A model generated the notes under the pieces. The model was given only the letters and a program-made list of their open reading frames with translations. It was not told the origin of the DNA and searched no databases. DNA of 35,541 nucleotides from Clostridia bacterium. Lineage in GTDB: Bacteria; Bacillota; Clostridia; Oscillospirales; CAG-382. The stretch spans positions 1 to 35,541 of the forward strand of contig JAGBXS010000107.1 of assembly GCA_017629175.1 (NCBI GenBank), read 5' to 3'. Of this stretch, positions 9,801-16,769 are shown in pieces. How positions within the stretch are numbered: position 1 is the stretch's first letter; every line of letters starts with the position of its first letter. Made by a program: the position numbers and the translations under genes.

Positions 9801-10851
9801 GCCTCTGACGGGGGAAAACGAGCGCTACGAGCTGCCCGCCAAAAGCTTTTTAAGCGAAACGGTACTGCTCCATTGCATCCGCGCCTTCGCCGCGGCGGAT
9901 AAGCGGGGCAAGCACGGCTTACTGCTCATGGGCATCTGCGATTGGAACGATGCCTTCTCCGCCGTAGGCGCAGAGGGAAAGGGCGAGAGCGTGTTCTCCA
10001 CCTTCCTCTTCGTAGTGGCGGCCAAGGCCTTCCTGCCCCTGCTCCGCAAGGAGAACCCGGAAAGCGCCGCCCATCTGGAGCAGACCGCGGCGGAGCTTTT
10101 GAAAAACGCCGAGGAGACCGCCTTTGACGGAGATCGCTACCTCCGCGCCTTCTGCGACGATGGGCATATTTTGGGCAAGGCAGGAAACACGGAGTGTGCC
10201 GTGGACATCCTGTCCCAAGCCTTCGCTTTGTTTGCGGGGGCGGACAAAGCCCGCTGCGAAATAGCCTTACAAACCGCCAAGAAGGCGCTGTACGATCCCC
10301 GCCATAGGATCTTAAAGCTGTTTGACCCGCCCTTTGATCAGGGAGACACCCCTGCGGGCTACGTGCGGGGCTATCCCCCCGGGGTGCGGGAGAACGGCGG
10401 GCAATACACCCACGCCGCCATCTGGGGAGCGAAGGCCTTCCTGGAGATCGGCGACAGAGAGACCGCCTTGGAGATCCTGGCAGGTGCCAACCCTCTGTGG
10501 CGAAACGCCTCTCAAAAGGAAGCCGCCCTCTACCGCTCGGAGGCCTACGCCATGTGCGCAGACATCTACGGCGGACAACCGGCAGGGAGAGGCGGCTGGA
10601 GCTTTTACACCGGCTCGGGGTCTTGGTATTACAAGGTATTCCTGGAGGATCTGCTGGGCATCCGCCTTTCCGCAGGAAACCGTATTCTGGAGCTTTACCC
10701 CCGCATTCCCTACCGCGCGGTGTTGCGCTTTCACGGCAGGATCACCATCGAGGTCTCCCCGGAAACGGAGGATACCATGGACGGCACACCCGTCACCTTC
10801 CCCATCGTGTTGCCCGACGGAGAGCATAAAGTGACAGCAAAAATGCGTTAA
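3802..10851 (+). CDS. Cyclic beta-1,2-glucan synthase-like protein (GT84 + GH94)
   Basis: This 2349-residue membrane protein resembles NdvB/Cgs, which build linear beta-1,2-glucan from UDP-glucose, trim it and close it into rings. Order seen: N-terminal region with two membrane helices (about 213-250); a GT84 glycosyltransferase with a DGDTEL metal-binding motif near residue 410, SHDLPEGG near 505 and HRWIRGD near 543; more helices (about 575-620 and 703-740); a glycoamylase-like middle domain with SYMAHHVGMS near 1115; and a GH94 phosphorylase domain with GFRDQLQD near 1914, GDVQHWWH near 1955 and the catalytic-acid motif DWND near 2046. Proteobacterial homologues reach about 2800 residues, so this is compact, with a shorter N-terminus. 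The GTG start has AAAGGGG 10 bases upstream; ATG at 3817 lacks a close site. The exact product (cyclic or linear) is unproven. Confidence 0.9.
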   Translation: MTKSAMKTRLKESLAIIGETAERGETEWVADNYYLIHRYKDLPKKGGCFRYPEAAELMAAYLAEQGWKCDEESLCRHLRERSAQSPLSYGVISAIPAALAYCTILRIGDICRGEKNAALLPETVGVLRELSEIRGSELFTYGWQAEAVLEENEEDYPLFSQETKASYRAVLAKCARRNRRTEKEEALRVAKEARNQGTAMGNLLFPRRVSALPGLLWYGLFFALILAGGWLFFRLFGWLAIPLLLPLGAGIAPLCDRLTAFFCQDHAPLRLQITEIPEKGRTVVAVATLFSGKEDYARRLERFYYLNRDENLYFCLLADLPAGKERKAPGDAELIRQAKDAIDLLNKRHGERFFLLYRDRVKQDDGSYSGKERKRGAVGMLIRRLSGVDAGNLYGACPAGVKYLLTLDGDTELSPGILRELLGVALHPVNKHYGVFQPAVHTELYSSYRTYFTRLVSGYAGVSFYERACFDRNMSLYGEGIFCGKGLIRLDKFRPAMELPEGKILSHDLPEGGIAGTLLVSDLALSDSVPGTPAAWDKRAHRWIRGDVQNLYFLFSREYPLSSVARRQILWNLFRHLTPVAALVSLGLGAIFLRGEVSALLVACAAYSYLLLPFSAGLLRDLLRGSPFLPSRALTAGISAIAESLLRLALDLASSAKQAFLALDGVCRSLWRMLVSKKKLLEWTTAADAEGGKNTLLYYLQKGLPGAVFGCLLFLLGGSSVYRLLGLVFFLNPLLDTLLSRPLSRGGAVRKVAVSPKEAALLRRHAADAFGFFTDTVSADTHFLPPDNLQLSPFRDLALRTSPTNIGMYLTSVLAAYDLGFIDSKETADRLERTLSAVEGLPKVRGNLYNWYDLKNLSVLGEGFVSFVDSGNFVVCLLAVAEGLAEYGDAEERFPALEAQCRRLAEGTDLAFFYNQKKELFSLGWSEKKQALESGCYDLLMSEARTASYYAVATGAAAGKHWDALGRTVTSDTGYVGMVSWSGTMFEYLMPQLFLPIYRNSFGEETFLFALRAQRKAAVKKLWGISESGYYAFDGGLHYRYHAHGVRKLALRRDARGETVISPYSSYLALAVSPAAAVKNLEALEKQGMYGKYGLYEALDLTPGRSNGGVAVQSYMAHHVGMSITAVANALSGGIFVRRFMADPRMNAAAGLLQEKLPPHPVRLSRKVYPVQKKLPANTPLFAGESVRPDFASPKAVLLSKNGFSAAVTSLGHVSLQKNGVLVNECRTERFSAAHTLTVAFPEDGLLRGCTPFFGEGEYAFETDGSSASLISSAKHFSGKVQFSFCKKGDCFRAEAVCEHRKPREVLFAFEPVLEEAKAYDAHPAFSKLFIESEFDQEKKILYFSRRGRKNGKTVRYLAVALKEDLPFSFTTCKDGFPAESLNRPHALAAPPDGKTGVCVDPFCLFRTSPTPNGKATLLIAMGGTKTEVQNAVLTARHEKESYPATASNTACDLLSHVLFPRSPAPGDLPVYRREMLWKHGISGDFPLLGMEMGESDGKEARELLKGFLELTKAGIRTELIFLPAGDGQYFRPAEKKLLAMIEELELSGFLNARGGIFLLRSEQAEDALLAVLPSLCALWKHPAKMEKRLHAPSIHRFTPALDALVPLEVPVPENAVPTADGFGDDHGYTLNKGSFPPGVRAFVLAGKNVGSIVTASSLGYTFLGNAQQHRLTPAPGDPGSLSPGEKLYLRREGVLYDLLACAGKVRWGSGVATWEGLAGGLSYTVVVFCCGEKPFKVVRVMLSSKGESPGELILTVKPAMGSGITPNPHLWKVERAGAILFRSGHDPAFDSGVGVLYAKGSTPLYSSEALYGIPSESGFYDLAGLSVRYNYATFLLGGGEEEKTEELLAMAKELSADAEQAGAEAFAAEMIPPIEILTRSRGQNLFLNRFLPYQIAASRFYARASFRQSGGAYGFRDQLQDCLALVYAKPAEVREHILRCCRHQYEEGDVQHWWHEGGRGIRTTCSDDLLWLPLVVADYVKKTGDESILAAQAEYIASPPLTGENERYELPAKSFLSETVLLHCIRAFAAADKRGKHGLLLMGICDWNDAFSAVGAEGKGESVFSTFLFVVAAKAFLPLLRKENPESAAHLEQTAAELLKNAEETAFDGDRYLRAFCDDGHILGKAGNTECAVDILSQAFALFAGADKARCEIALQTAKKALYDPRHRILKLFDPPFDQGDTPAGYVRGYPPGVRENGGQYTHAAIWGAKAFLEIGDRETALEILAGANPLWRNASQKEAALYRSEAYAMCADIYGGQPAGRGGWSFYTGSGSWYYKVFLEDLLGIRLSAGNRILELYPRIPYRAVLRFHGRITIEVSPETEDTMDGTPVTFPIVLPDGEHKVTAKMR

Positions 10852-10877
10852 AACTCAAATTTGTTCAATTTACCGAA

Positions 10878-10917
10878 AACGGGACGGATATTTTGTGAAA
10901 TCCGTCCCGTTTTTTTT
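10878..10917 (+). terminator. Intrinsic terminator after the glucan synthase gene
   Basis: A perfect 12-base-pair stem (10878-10889 with 10900-10911) with a 10-base loop, running into T through 10917. It is strong and separates the glucan synthase transcript from cmk. Confidence 0.95.
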
Positions 10918-10928
10918 CGAAAAACCCC

Positions 10929-10957
10929 TTGCACGATATGGTTTTTTGGTGTATAAT
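10929..10957 (+). promoter_or_regulatory. Sigma-A promoter of cmk-ispH/rpsA
   Basis: TTGCAC (10929-10934), a 17-base spacer and a perfect TATAAT (10952-10957). The predicted transcription start is about 10964, right at the purine-rich AAAGGTG that would serve as the ribosome binding site, so the mRNA leader would be very short. Confidence 0.88.
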
Positions 10958-10973
10958 CTAAAAGGTGAATTTT

Positions 10974-11660
10974 GTGACTAAAACGATCAACATTGCAATC
11001 GACGGGCCCTCCGGCTCGGGAAAAAGCACCTTGGCGAAAGGCCTTGCCGCCGCCTTGGGGTATATTTACATCGACACCGGTGCATTGTACCGTGCCATCG
11101 GTCTTTTTGCGGCGCGCCACGGCGTTTCCGCGGAGAGCCCCGAGGACGTGGTGCCTCTGCTTCCTTTGATGGATCTGCAGATGCGCTTGGAGAACGGCGG
11201 CAACGCCGTGTATCTGGACGGCGTTCGTCTGGGCGAGGAGATCAGAACCTCCTCTGCCTCTCACTACGCTTCTCAGGTGTCCAAGGTTCCCGAGGTCAGA
11301 GCCTTTCTTTTGGAGACCCAGCGGAATATTGCAAGAACCAACAACGTGATCATGGACGGCAGAGACATCGGCACGGTGATCCTTCCCGATGCCCAGGTCA
11401 AGCTGTACATGGAGGCGTCGCCCCAACAGCGTGCCAAGCGCCGTTTGCTGGAGCTGCTTGCCAAGGGTGAGCAGATCACCGAGGAGCAGGTGCTTGCCGA
11501 CATTCTGCGGCGGGACGCCAACGACTCCGGCAGAGACATCGCCCCCGCCAAGCCGGCAGAGGACGCAATCTTCTTGGATAACTCTCTCCTGACCCCCGCA
11601 GAGACGGTGGAAGCCGCCCTTGCCATCATCAGAGAGAAGCTGGAAACGGTCACTTTATGA
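10974..11660 (+). CDS. cmk: Cytidylate kinase
   Basis: Cmk phosphorylates CMP and dCMP to the diphosphates with ATP in the cytoplasm. The protein (228 residues from GTG 10974) opens with the family signature INIAIDGPSGSGKST (P-loop), then YIDTGALYRAIG, an insert typical of bacterial CMP kinases, and the DGRDIGT motif that contacts the substrate. The length is as expected. GTG 10965 is also in frame, but it lies at the predicted transcription start and would give a leaderless message, so I prefer GTG 10974, preceded by AAAGGTG at 7 bases. The stop overlaps the next ATG by four bases (ATGA), which implies translational coupling. Cmk next to IspH-S1 is a common clostridial arrangement. Confidence 0.95.
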   Translation: MTKTINIAIDGPSGSGKSTLAKGLAAALGYIYIDTGALYRAIGLFAARHGVSAESPEDVVPLLPLMDLQMRLENGGNAVYLDGVRLGEEIRTSSASHYASQVSKVPEVRAFLLETQRNIARTNNVIMDGRDIGTVILPDAQVKLYMEASPQQRAKRRLLELLAKGEQITEEQVLADILRRDANDSGRDIAPAKPAEDAIFLDNSLLTPAETVEAALAIIREKLETVTL

Positions 11661-13633
11661 GCGGGATCCGCATCGCCAAGCACGCAGGCTTCTGCCCCGG
11701 AGTTTCCCGTGCGGTGGAATTGATGGAAAAGGCCATCGCAGGCGAGCAGAGAAGCATTTATTGTCTGGGTGAATTGATCCACAACCGCACCTTTACCGAG
11801 TCCCTGCGGGAACGGGGCGTGCGGTTCATCACTCCCGAGGAGATCCCCACCCTTCCCAAGGATGCGCTCCTGTTCATCCGCGCCCACGGCGCCACCCGTG
11901 AGGTCTACCGCCTCATTGCGGAAAGCGGACTCCCCTACGTGGATGCTACCTGCCCCTACGTGCAGAAGATCCACCGTATCGCCGCCTCCGCCACCGATGC
12001 CAAGTTTGTCATCATCGGTGACAAGGATCACCCCGAGGTGCAGGGCATCGTCAGTGCCGCCCCGGGAGAGACCGCCGTTTACAGCGGGCTCGCAGAGCTG
12101 GAGGAAGCCTTTGCAGGCTGTGCCCCCATGGAGGAGCCCATCGTTTTGGCAGTGCAGACCACCTTCCACACGGAAGAATGGAAAAAATGCCAAAAGTTCA
12201 TAAAATCTGTGTATACTCATCCGAAAATTTCTGATACAATATGTTCGATCACCGAAAGCCGCCAAAAAGAGGTGCGGGAGCTTGCAAAGGATTCCGATCT
12301 CACGGTGGTGGTAGGTTCTCGTAACAGCTCCAACACGGTAAAGCTTTTCCGCATTGCCGCAGAGGTCGGTAAGGACGCACTCTTGGTAGAAAACGCATCC
12401 GACCTTGCCCCCCATGCAGACCGCATCCGCGGGGCGAACTCAATTTTGATCACTGCAGGAGCCTCGGCTCCCGGTAGTATAATTCAGGAGGTAACAAAAA
12501 CCATGGCAGACATCAGAGAAGAAGTAAGCTTTGCAGAGCTTCTGGAAGCTTCCTTCAAAACATTACATACAGGAGATAAGGTTACGGGCATCGTTTCCGC
12601 AGTCAGTGCTTCCGAGCTCAAGGTTGATCTTGGCACCAAGCACACCGGCATTCTCGTTTACGACGAGATTACCGACGAGAGCGGCATTGATCTGACTGAG
12701 AAGTACCATGTCGGTGACTCTATCGAAGTGGTATGTATCAAGTTCAGCGATTCCGACGGCACCGTACAGCTTTCCAGCAAGCGCTTGGACGTTTCCAAGC
12801 ATTGGGAGGCTATCAAGGCAGCTCACGAATCCGGCGAGATCCTTTCCGGCCTGGTGAAGGAAGTTATCCGCAAGGAAGACACCTTCTCCGGCGTAGTGGT
12901 GACCAAGGGTACTTCCCGCGTGTTCATCCCCGCTTCCCAGTCCGGCGTAGCAAAGGGCGAGTCCCTGGAGCCCCTGAAGGGTCAGAAGGTAAACTTCAAG
13001 GTCATCGATATCAACGAGGACCGCAAGCGTGCTGTTGGCTCTATCAAGGCAGTTCTCAGAGCAGAGAAGAAGCTGGCTGAGGAAGAATTCTACAAGTCCA
13101 TCGAGGTTGGCCAGAAGCACGTCGGTACCGTTCGTGCCATCATGAACTACGGCGCTTTCGTAAGCATCGGACCCGTTGACGGTATGGTTCACATTTCCGA
13201 GCTCTCTTGGGGCAGACTCCGTCCCCCGGCAGAGGTTCTCACCATCGGTCAGAAGCTGAACGTGTTCATCAAGAGCTTCGACCCCGAGACCAAGCGTATC
13301 TCTCTGGGCTACAAGACCCCCGAGTCCGATCCTTGGAACATTTTCACCAACAACTACTCCATCGGCGATGTTGTTGACGTTAAGATCGTTTCTCTCATGC
13401 CCTTCGGCGCATTCGCAGAGATCCTTCCCGAGCTGGATGGTCTGATCCACAACAGCCAGATCGCGGCTAAGACCGTGAACAACCCCGCATCCGTTCTCAA
13501 CGTTGGCGACAAGGTTACCGTTAAGATCGTAGGTGTTGATCTGGAGGCTAAGCGCATCAACCTGTCCATCAAGGCTCTTCTCGAGCCCGAAGAAGCTCCC
13601 GTAGAGGAAGCTACTGAAGAAGCAGCTGAGTAA
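11657..13633 (+). CDS. ispH: IspH (HMB-PP reductase) - ribosomal protein S1 fusion
   Basis: The N-terminal half (about 1-278) is IspH/LytB, the iron-sulfur enzyme that makes IPP and DMAPP in the last MEP-pathway step. Its three cluster cysteines are at C13 (GFCPGV), C99 (ATCPYVQ) and C196 (TICSITESRQ), and a VQTTFHTEEW motif is present. The C-terminal half carries four S1 RNA-binding domains (starting near residues 306, 393, 480 and 565) and an acidic tail, as in ribosomal protein S1. Such fusions are known in Clostridia. The junction is sharp: the usual IspH ending (SIIQEV) runs into TKTMADIREE. An AGGAGGT site and ATG at the junction could allow separate S1 synthesis. The S1 half favours GTT/GTA valine codons while the IspH half favours GTG, which fits a different expression history. 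Confidence 0.95.
   Translation: MSGIRIAKHAGFCPGVSRAVELMEKAIAGEQRSIYCLGELIHNRTFTESLRERGVRFITPEEIPTLPKDALLFIRAHGATREVYRLIAESGLPYVDATCPYVQKIHRIAASATDAKFVIIGDKDHPEVQGIVSAAPGETAVYSGLAELEEAFAGCAPMEEPIVLAVQTTFHTEEWKKCQKFIKSVYTHPKISDTICSITESRQKEVRELAKDSDLTVVVGSRNSSNTVKLFRIAAEVGKDALLVENASDLAPHADRIRGANSILITAGASAPGSIIQEVTKTMADIREEVSFAELLEASFKTLHTGDKVTGIVSAVSASELKVDLGTKHTGILVYDEITDESGIDLTEKYHVGDSIEVVCIKFSDSDGTVQLSSKRLDVSKHWEAIKAAHESGEILSGLVKEVIRKEDTFSGVVVTKGTSRVFIPASQSGVAKGESLEPLKGQKVNFKVIDINEDRKRAVGSIKAVLRAEKKLAEEEFYKSIEVGQKHVGTVRAIMNYGAFVSIGPVDGMVHISELSWGRLRPPAEVLTIGQKLNVFIKSFDPETKRISLGYKTPESDPWNIFTNNYSIGDVVDVKIVSLMPFGAFAEILPELDGLIHNSQIAAKTVNNPASVLNVGDKVTVKIVGVDLEAKRINLSIKALLEPEEAPVEEATEEAAE
12478..12505 (+). 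promoter_or_regulatory. Internal ribosome binding site and -10-like box at the IspH/S1 junction
   Basis: Inside the fused ORF, TATAAT (12478-12483) is followed by a perfect AGGAGGT (12486-12492) and an in-frame ATG (12503-12505) that opens MADIREEVSF, the natural N-terminus of an S1 protein. The spacing of about 11 bases suits initiation. No good -35 box stands at 17 bases (TTGATC at 12446-12451 is too far), so the promoter part is weak and the ribosome binding site strong. Starting here would give a free S1 protein of 376 residues. Confidence 0.6.
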
Positions 13634-13646
13634 TTCTTGTAATTTT

Positions 13647-13677
13647 AAAAAGAAGGTTCGTCAAGAACCTTCTTTTT
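13647..13677 (+). terminator. Intrinsic terminator after ispH-rpsA
   Basis: A 13-base-pair perfect stem (13647-13659 with 13665-13677) around a 5-base loop; the 3' arm ends in TTTTT. It closes the cmk-ispH/rpsA unit. Confidence 0.92.
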
Positions 13678-13784
13678 GTTTCTGTATAGGCGGGGTTTCA
13701 GGCGGACGGTTCAAGCATCTAAGATGCCCCAAGGATTTGACTTTACTTCGCCAAAATATTTTCACAAAAACCCATCGCTTTTTC

Positions 13785-13813
13785 TTGATTTTTCCTTTCG
13801 GATATACTATAAT
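13785..13813 (+). promoter_or_regulatory. Sigma-A promoter of the recD2 gene cluster
   Basis: TTGATT (13785-13790), a 17-base spacer and a perfect TATAAT (13808-13813). No terminator is apparent between here and 25224, so it may drive the whole nine-gene run. The 107 bases between the preceding terminator and this promoter hold nothing I recognise. Confidence 0.88.
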
Positions 13814-13858
13814 GTAAGATGATTAACTGTAACAAAAAGAGGAAGGCGGTGCCGGCAA

Positions 13859-16066
13859 ATGGAAACGGGTTTCCGGGAAGGCGGCTTTTTAGAAGGCGTC
13901 ATCGACGAAGTTGTGTATTCCAACGCGGAAAACGGATACAGCATTTGCGTTCTGGATTGCATGGGCGAGCCCGTGACCCTGGTGGGCACCATGCCTTTCG
14001 TCGGGGAAGGGGAAACGGTCAAGGTGCGGGGCACCTGGACGGTTCATCCCACCTTCGGGCGACAGTTCCGAGTGGAGTATTTTGAGAAAAATCTCCCCAA
14101 CTCCGCCTCCGCTATTCTGAAATATCTTGCCTCCGGTGCCATCAAGGGCATCGGACCCGTTTTGGCAGAGCGGATCCTTGTCGCCTACGGGGAGGAGACG
14201 CTGGATGTCATCGAAAACAAGCACCGCTGGCTGTGCGACATCAAGGGGATCTCTCCCAAGAAGGCAGACGAGATCCACGAATCCTTTGTTCAGCAGTTCG
14301 GGATGCGTTCCGTGATGCTGTTTTTCGGGCAGTATTTCGGCCCTGCCTTGTCCGTGCGGATCTTCAAGCGGTTCGGCTCTGCCGCCGTGGATCTTGCAAA
14401 GCAGAACCCTTACCGTCTTTGCAGAGAGATCGACGGTATCGGCTTTGAGAAGGCGGATCAGTTCGCCCGCTCCTTGGGCTTGCCCGCGGACAGCGAGGAT
14501 CGCCTTGCGGCAGGCATCGCCTACGTGATGCACACCGCCGCCTACCAAGGGGGGCATTGCCGCTTGCCGGGGGAGCTGTTGATCTCCCAGGCTTGCCGCG
14601 CCCTTTCCGTGGAGGAGCCTGCCATTTTGCGCACCTTGGAGCAGTTGACCCTGGAAAAAGAAGTGATCCGCACCGAGGAAGAGGGGCAGATCTACTACGC
14701 CTTAAAAGAGTTTTTTGCCGCAGAGCAATACATTGCCGCCAAGCTGAAGCGTCTGGCCAGCGAGAAATTCCCCTACGTTTTGGATGGCGTGCAGACCCGT
14801 ATCACCTATTTGGAAAAGGAATACGGCATCACCTACGCCCCGGAACAGCGGGAAGCCATCCTCAGCGCCGTTACCTCCGGCTTGACGGTGGTCACCGGTG
14901 GCCCCGGCACGGGTAAGACCACGGTGATCCAAGCCATTCTGCAGATCTTCGAAGAATTGAAGATCTCCTGCGTGCTGGCCGCCCCCACGGGCAGAGCCGC
15001 CAAGCGTATGGCGGAAACCAGCGGCAAGGAGGCGAAAACCATCCACCGCCTGCTGGAGACCGGTTTTTCCGAAGACCGCAAGGCGCGGTTTGCCCGTGAT
15101 GAGGACAATCCCCTCTCCTGCAAAGCTATCATCATCGATGAGATGTCCATGGTGGACACCCTGCTGATGGAAGCCTTGCTCCGTGCCATCAAGCCCGGAA
15201 CTTATGTAATTCTCATCGGAGACGTGGATCAGCTCCCTCCTGTGGGCCCCGGAAAATGTCTTTCCGACCTGATCGACTCCGAAAAATTCCCCGTGGTGCG
15301 GCTGAACCATATCTTCCGCCAAGCGGAGGAAAGCCTCATCATCGTCAACGCCCACCGCATCAACCGGGGGGAAGCTCCCATTCTCTCCGTGCGGGACAAC
15401 GATTTCTTCTTTATGGAGCGTCACGGCGCGGAGGAGATACGGGATACCATTCTCCAGCTTTGCTCCTTCCGTTTGCCTAACCGCTACCGCATCGACCCCT
15501 TGGAGGATATCCAGGTGATCTGCTGGACGAGAAAAGGACCTCTCGGCACTTCGGAACTGAACACCGCCCTGCAGGAAATGTTGAACCCGCCCTCCCCCAG
15601 AAAGCGGGAGAAAAAAGTGGGGAACCGCTATTTCCGCGAGGGGGACAAGGTGATGCAGATCCGCAACAACTACGATCTGCTGTGGAGCCGCGGGGACACC
15701 GAAGGCTCCGGGATCTTCAACGGCGATATCGGCAGGATCCGCCTCATCAACGTGCAAGGGGAATACATCCTCATCGATTTTGACGACCGTACCTGCGAAT
15801 ACGATTTCTCCCTGCTGGAGGATCTGGAGCTGGCCTATGCCATCACCACCCACAAAAGCCAGGGCAGTGAATACCGCTTCGTGGTGATGCCCTCCTTTGC
15901 GGCGGCACCGCCTCTGATGACCCGCAACCTGCTTTACACCGCGGTGACCCGCGCCAAGGAAATGGTGTGCATCGTGGGTGAGCAGTACATTCTCAACGAC
16001 ATGGCGGAAAATCCCCGCAAGCCCAAGCGACACACCGCCATGCCCTCCATGTTGGATGCGTTATGA
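13859..16066 (+). CDS. recD2: ATP-dependent RecD2-like DNA helicase
   Basis: RecD2 is a 5'-3' superfamily 1B helicase found without RecBC and involved in repair and replication-fork handling. The 735-residue protein has an N-terminal OB-like region, helix-hairpin-helix motifs (for example AIKGIGPVLAERIL near residue 97), a Walker A motif GGPGTGKT near 347, Walker B IIIDEMSMVD near 423, GDVDQLPPVGPG near 455, and the C-terminal helicase motif AITTHKSQGSEY near 660. The length is typical. ATG 13859 has AGAGGAAGG about 12 bases upstream. Its stop overlaps the start of comF (ATGA). It heads the longest gene cluster of the window. Confidence 0.96.
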   Translation: METGFREGGFLEGVIDEVVYSNAENGYSICVLDCMGEPVTLVGTMPFVGEGETVKVRGTWTVHPTFGRQFRVEYFEKNLPNSASAILKYLASGAIKGIGPVLAERILVAYGEETLDVIENKHRWLCDIKGISPKKADEIHESFVQQFGMRSVMLFFGQYFGPALSVRIFKRFGSAAVDLAKQNPYRLCREIDGIGFEKADQFARSLGLPADSEDRLAAGIAYVMHTAAYQGGHCRLPGELLISQACRALSVEEPAILRTLEQLTLEKEVIRTEEEGQIYYALKEFFAAEQYIAAKLKRLASEKFPYVLDGVQTRITYLEKEYGITYAPEQREAILSAVTSGLTVVTGGPGTGKTTVIQAILQIFEELKISCVLAAPTGRAAKRMAETSGKEAKTIHRLLETGFSEDRKARFARDEDNPLSCKAIIIDEMSMVDTLLMEALLRAIKPGTYVILIGDVDQLPPVGPGKCLSDLIDSEKFPVVRLNHIFRQAEESLIIVNAHRINRGEAPILSVRDNDFFFMERHGAEEIRDTILQLCSFRLPNRYRIDPLEDIQVICWTRKGPLGTSELNTALQEMLNPPSPRKREKKVGNRYFREGDKVMQIRNNYDLLWSRGDTEGSGIFNGDIGRIRLINVQGEYILIDFDDRTCEYDFSLLEDLELAYAITTHKSQGSEYRFVVMPSFAAAPPLMTRNLLYTAVTRAKEMVCIVGEQYILNDMAENPRKPKRHTAMPSMLDAL

Positions 16067-16749
16067 GTTACAAAGCCAAACTTTACAACCTCCGCCGTGT
16101 GCTGTTCCCCCGCCCCTGCCTGCTGTGCAGAAGAGGTGCCTGCATCCACAGCGTGCCCGTCTGCAAGGATTGCATCGAGGAGTTGCGGGCGGTTTTGAAG
16201 GAGCCCTGCCGCTTTTGCGGGCTTCCCGCCGCGGAGTGCATCTGCACCCATAACAAGGACGTTCGGTTCCTTTTGTGGTATGAGCTTCCCGTCACCCGCA
16301 AGCTCATTGCCATGCTGAAATACAACGCCAAGCGTGAGCGGGTGGAATTTCTGGCAGACCGCCTTGCCGCCCTTTGCACGGGGCATTACGACGGCGTGAC
16401 CTACGTGCCCCGCCGCCCCAAGGAAAAACGGCTCTACGGCTATGACCACGCCAGGCTGTTGGCAGAAGCGGTGGCCAAACGGCTGAACGTTCCGCTGATC
16501 TGCACCTTGGAGTGCCACGGCCATATCCAGCAGAAATTTCTCTCTGCATCCCAAAGAGAAAAAAGCATGTTGGGCAGATACAAAGCCATTCCCGAAGCGG
16601 TTCTGGCGTATCCCCGCCTCTTGTTGATGGATGACGTTTGCACCACAGGTGCTACCTTGCGCGCCTGCTCCTCCCTTCTGCGGGAAGCGGGAGCCAAGGC
16701 TGTTTCCTGCGCCGTGCTGGCAAAGGTACAGACCCATTACAAGCCTTAA
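16063..16749 (+). CDS. comF: ComF family phosphoribosyltransferase-like protein
   Basis: ComF proteins are cytoplasmic and needed for DNA uptake in competent bacteria, where they help bring single-stranded DNA inward; in non-competent species the role is unclear. The 228-residue protein has an N-terminal zinc ribbon built from several cysteine pairs (CLLCRRGAC, VCKDC, CRFCG, ECIC within residues 17-60) and a C-terminal type I phosphoribosyltransferase fold with the PRPP loop LLMDDVCTTGAT at about 187-199. The length is normal. The start overlaps the recD2 stop by four bases, so the two are translationally coupled. Confidence 0.92.
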   Translation: MSYKAKLYNLRRVLFPRPCLLCRRGACIHSVPVCKDCIEELRAVLKEPCRFCGLPAAECICTHNKDVRFLLWYELPVTRKLIAMLKYNAKRERVEFLADRLAALCTGHYDGVTYVPRRPKEKRLYGYDHARLLAEAVAKRLNVPLICTLECHGHIQQKFLSASQREKSMLGRYKAIPEAVLAYPRLLLMDDVCTTGATLRACSSLLREAGAKAVSCAVLAKVQTHYKP

Positions 16750-16769
16750 ATCAGAAAGGAGACCTCTCT

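Noticed and set aside
13678-13784. Possible small gene between ispH-rpsA and the recD2 promoter
   Set aside because: No ORF with a ribosome binding site and no strong RNA fold seen in this interval.
14702-16033. 443-codon minus-strand open frame opposite recD2
   Set aside because: Covers the helicase motifs of recD2 in antisense and has no own signals.
16638-16769. Upstream extension of the DUF6259-like gene into comF
   Set aside because: The extra frame overlaps the PRPP-binding end of comF; ATG 16770 has a strong ribosome binding site.
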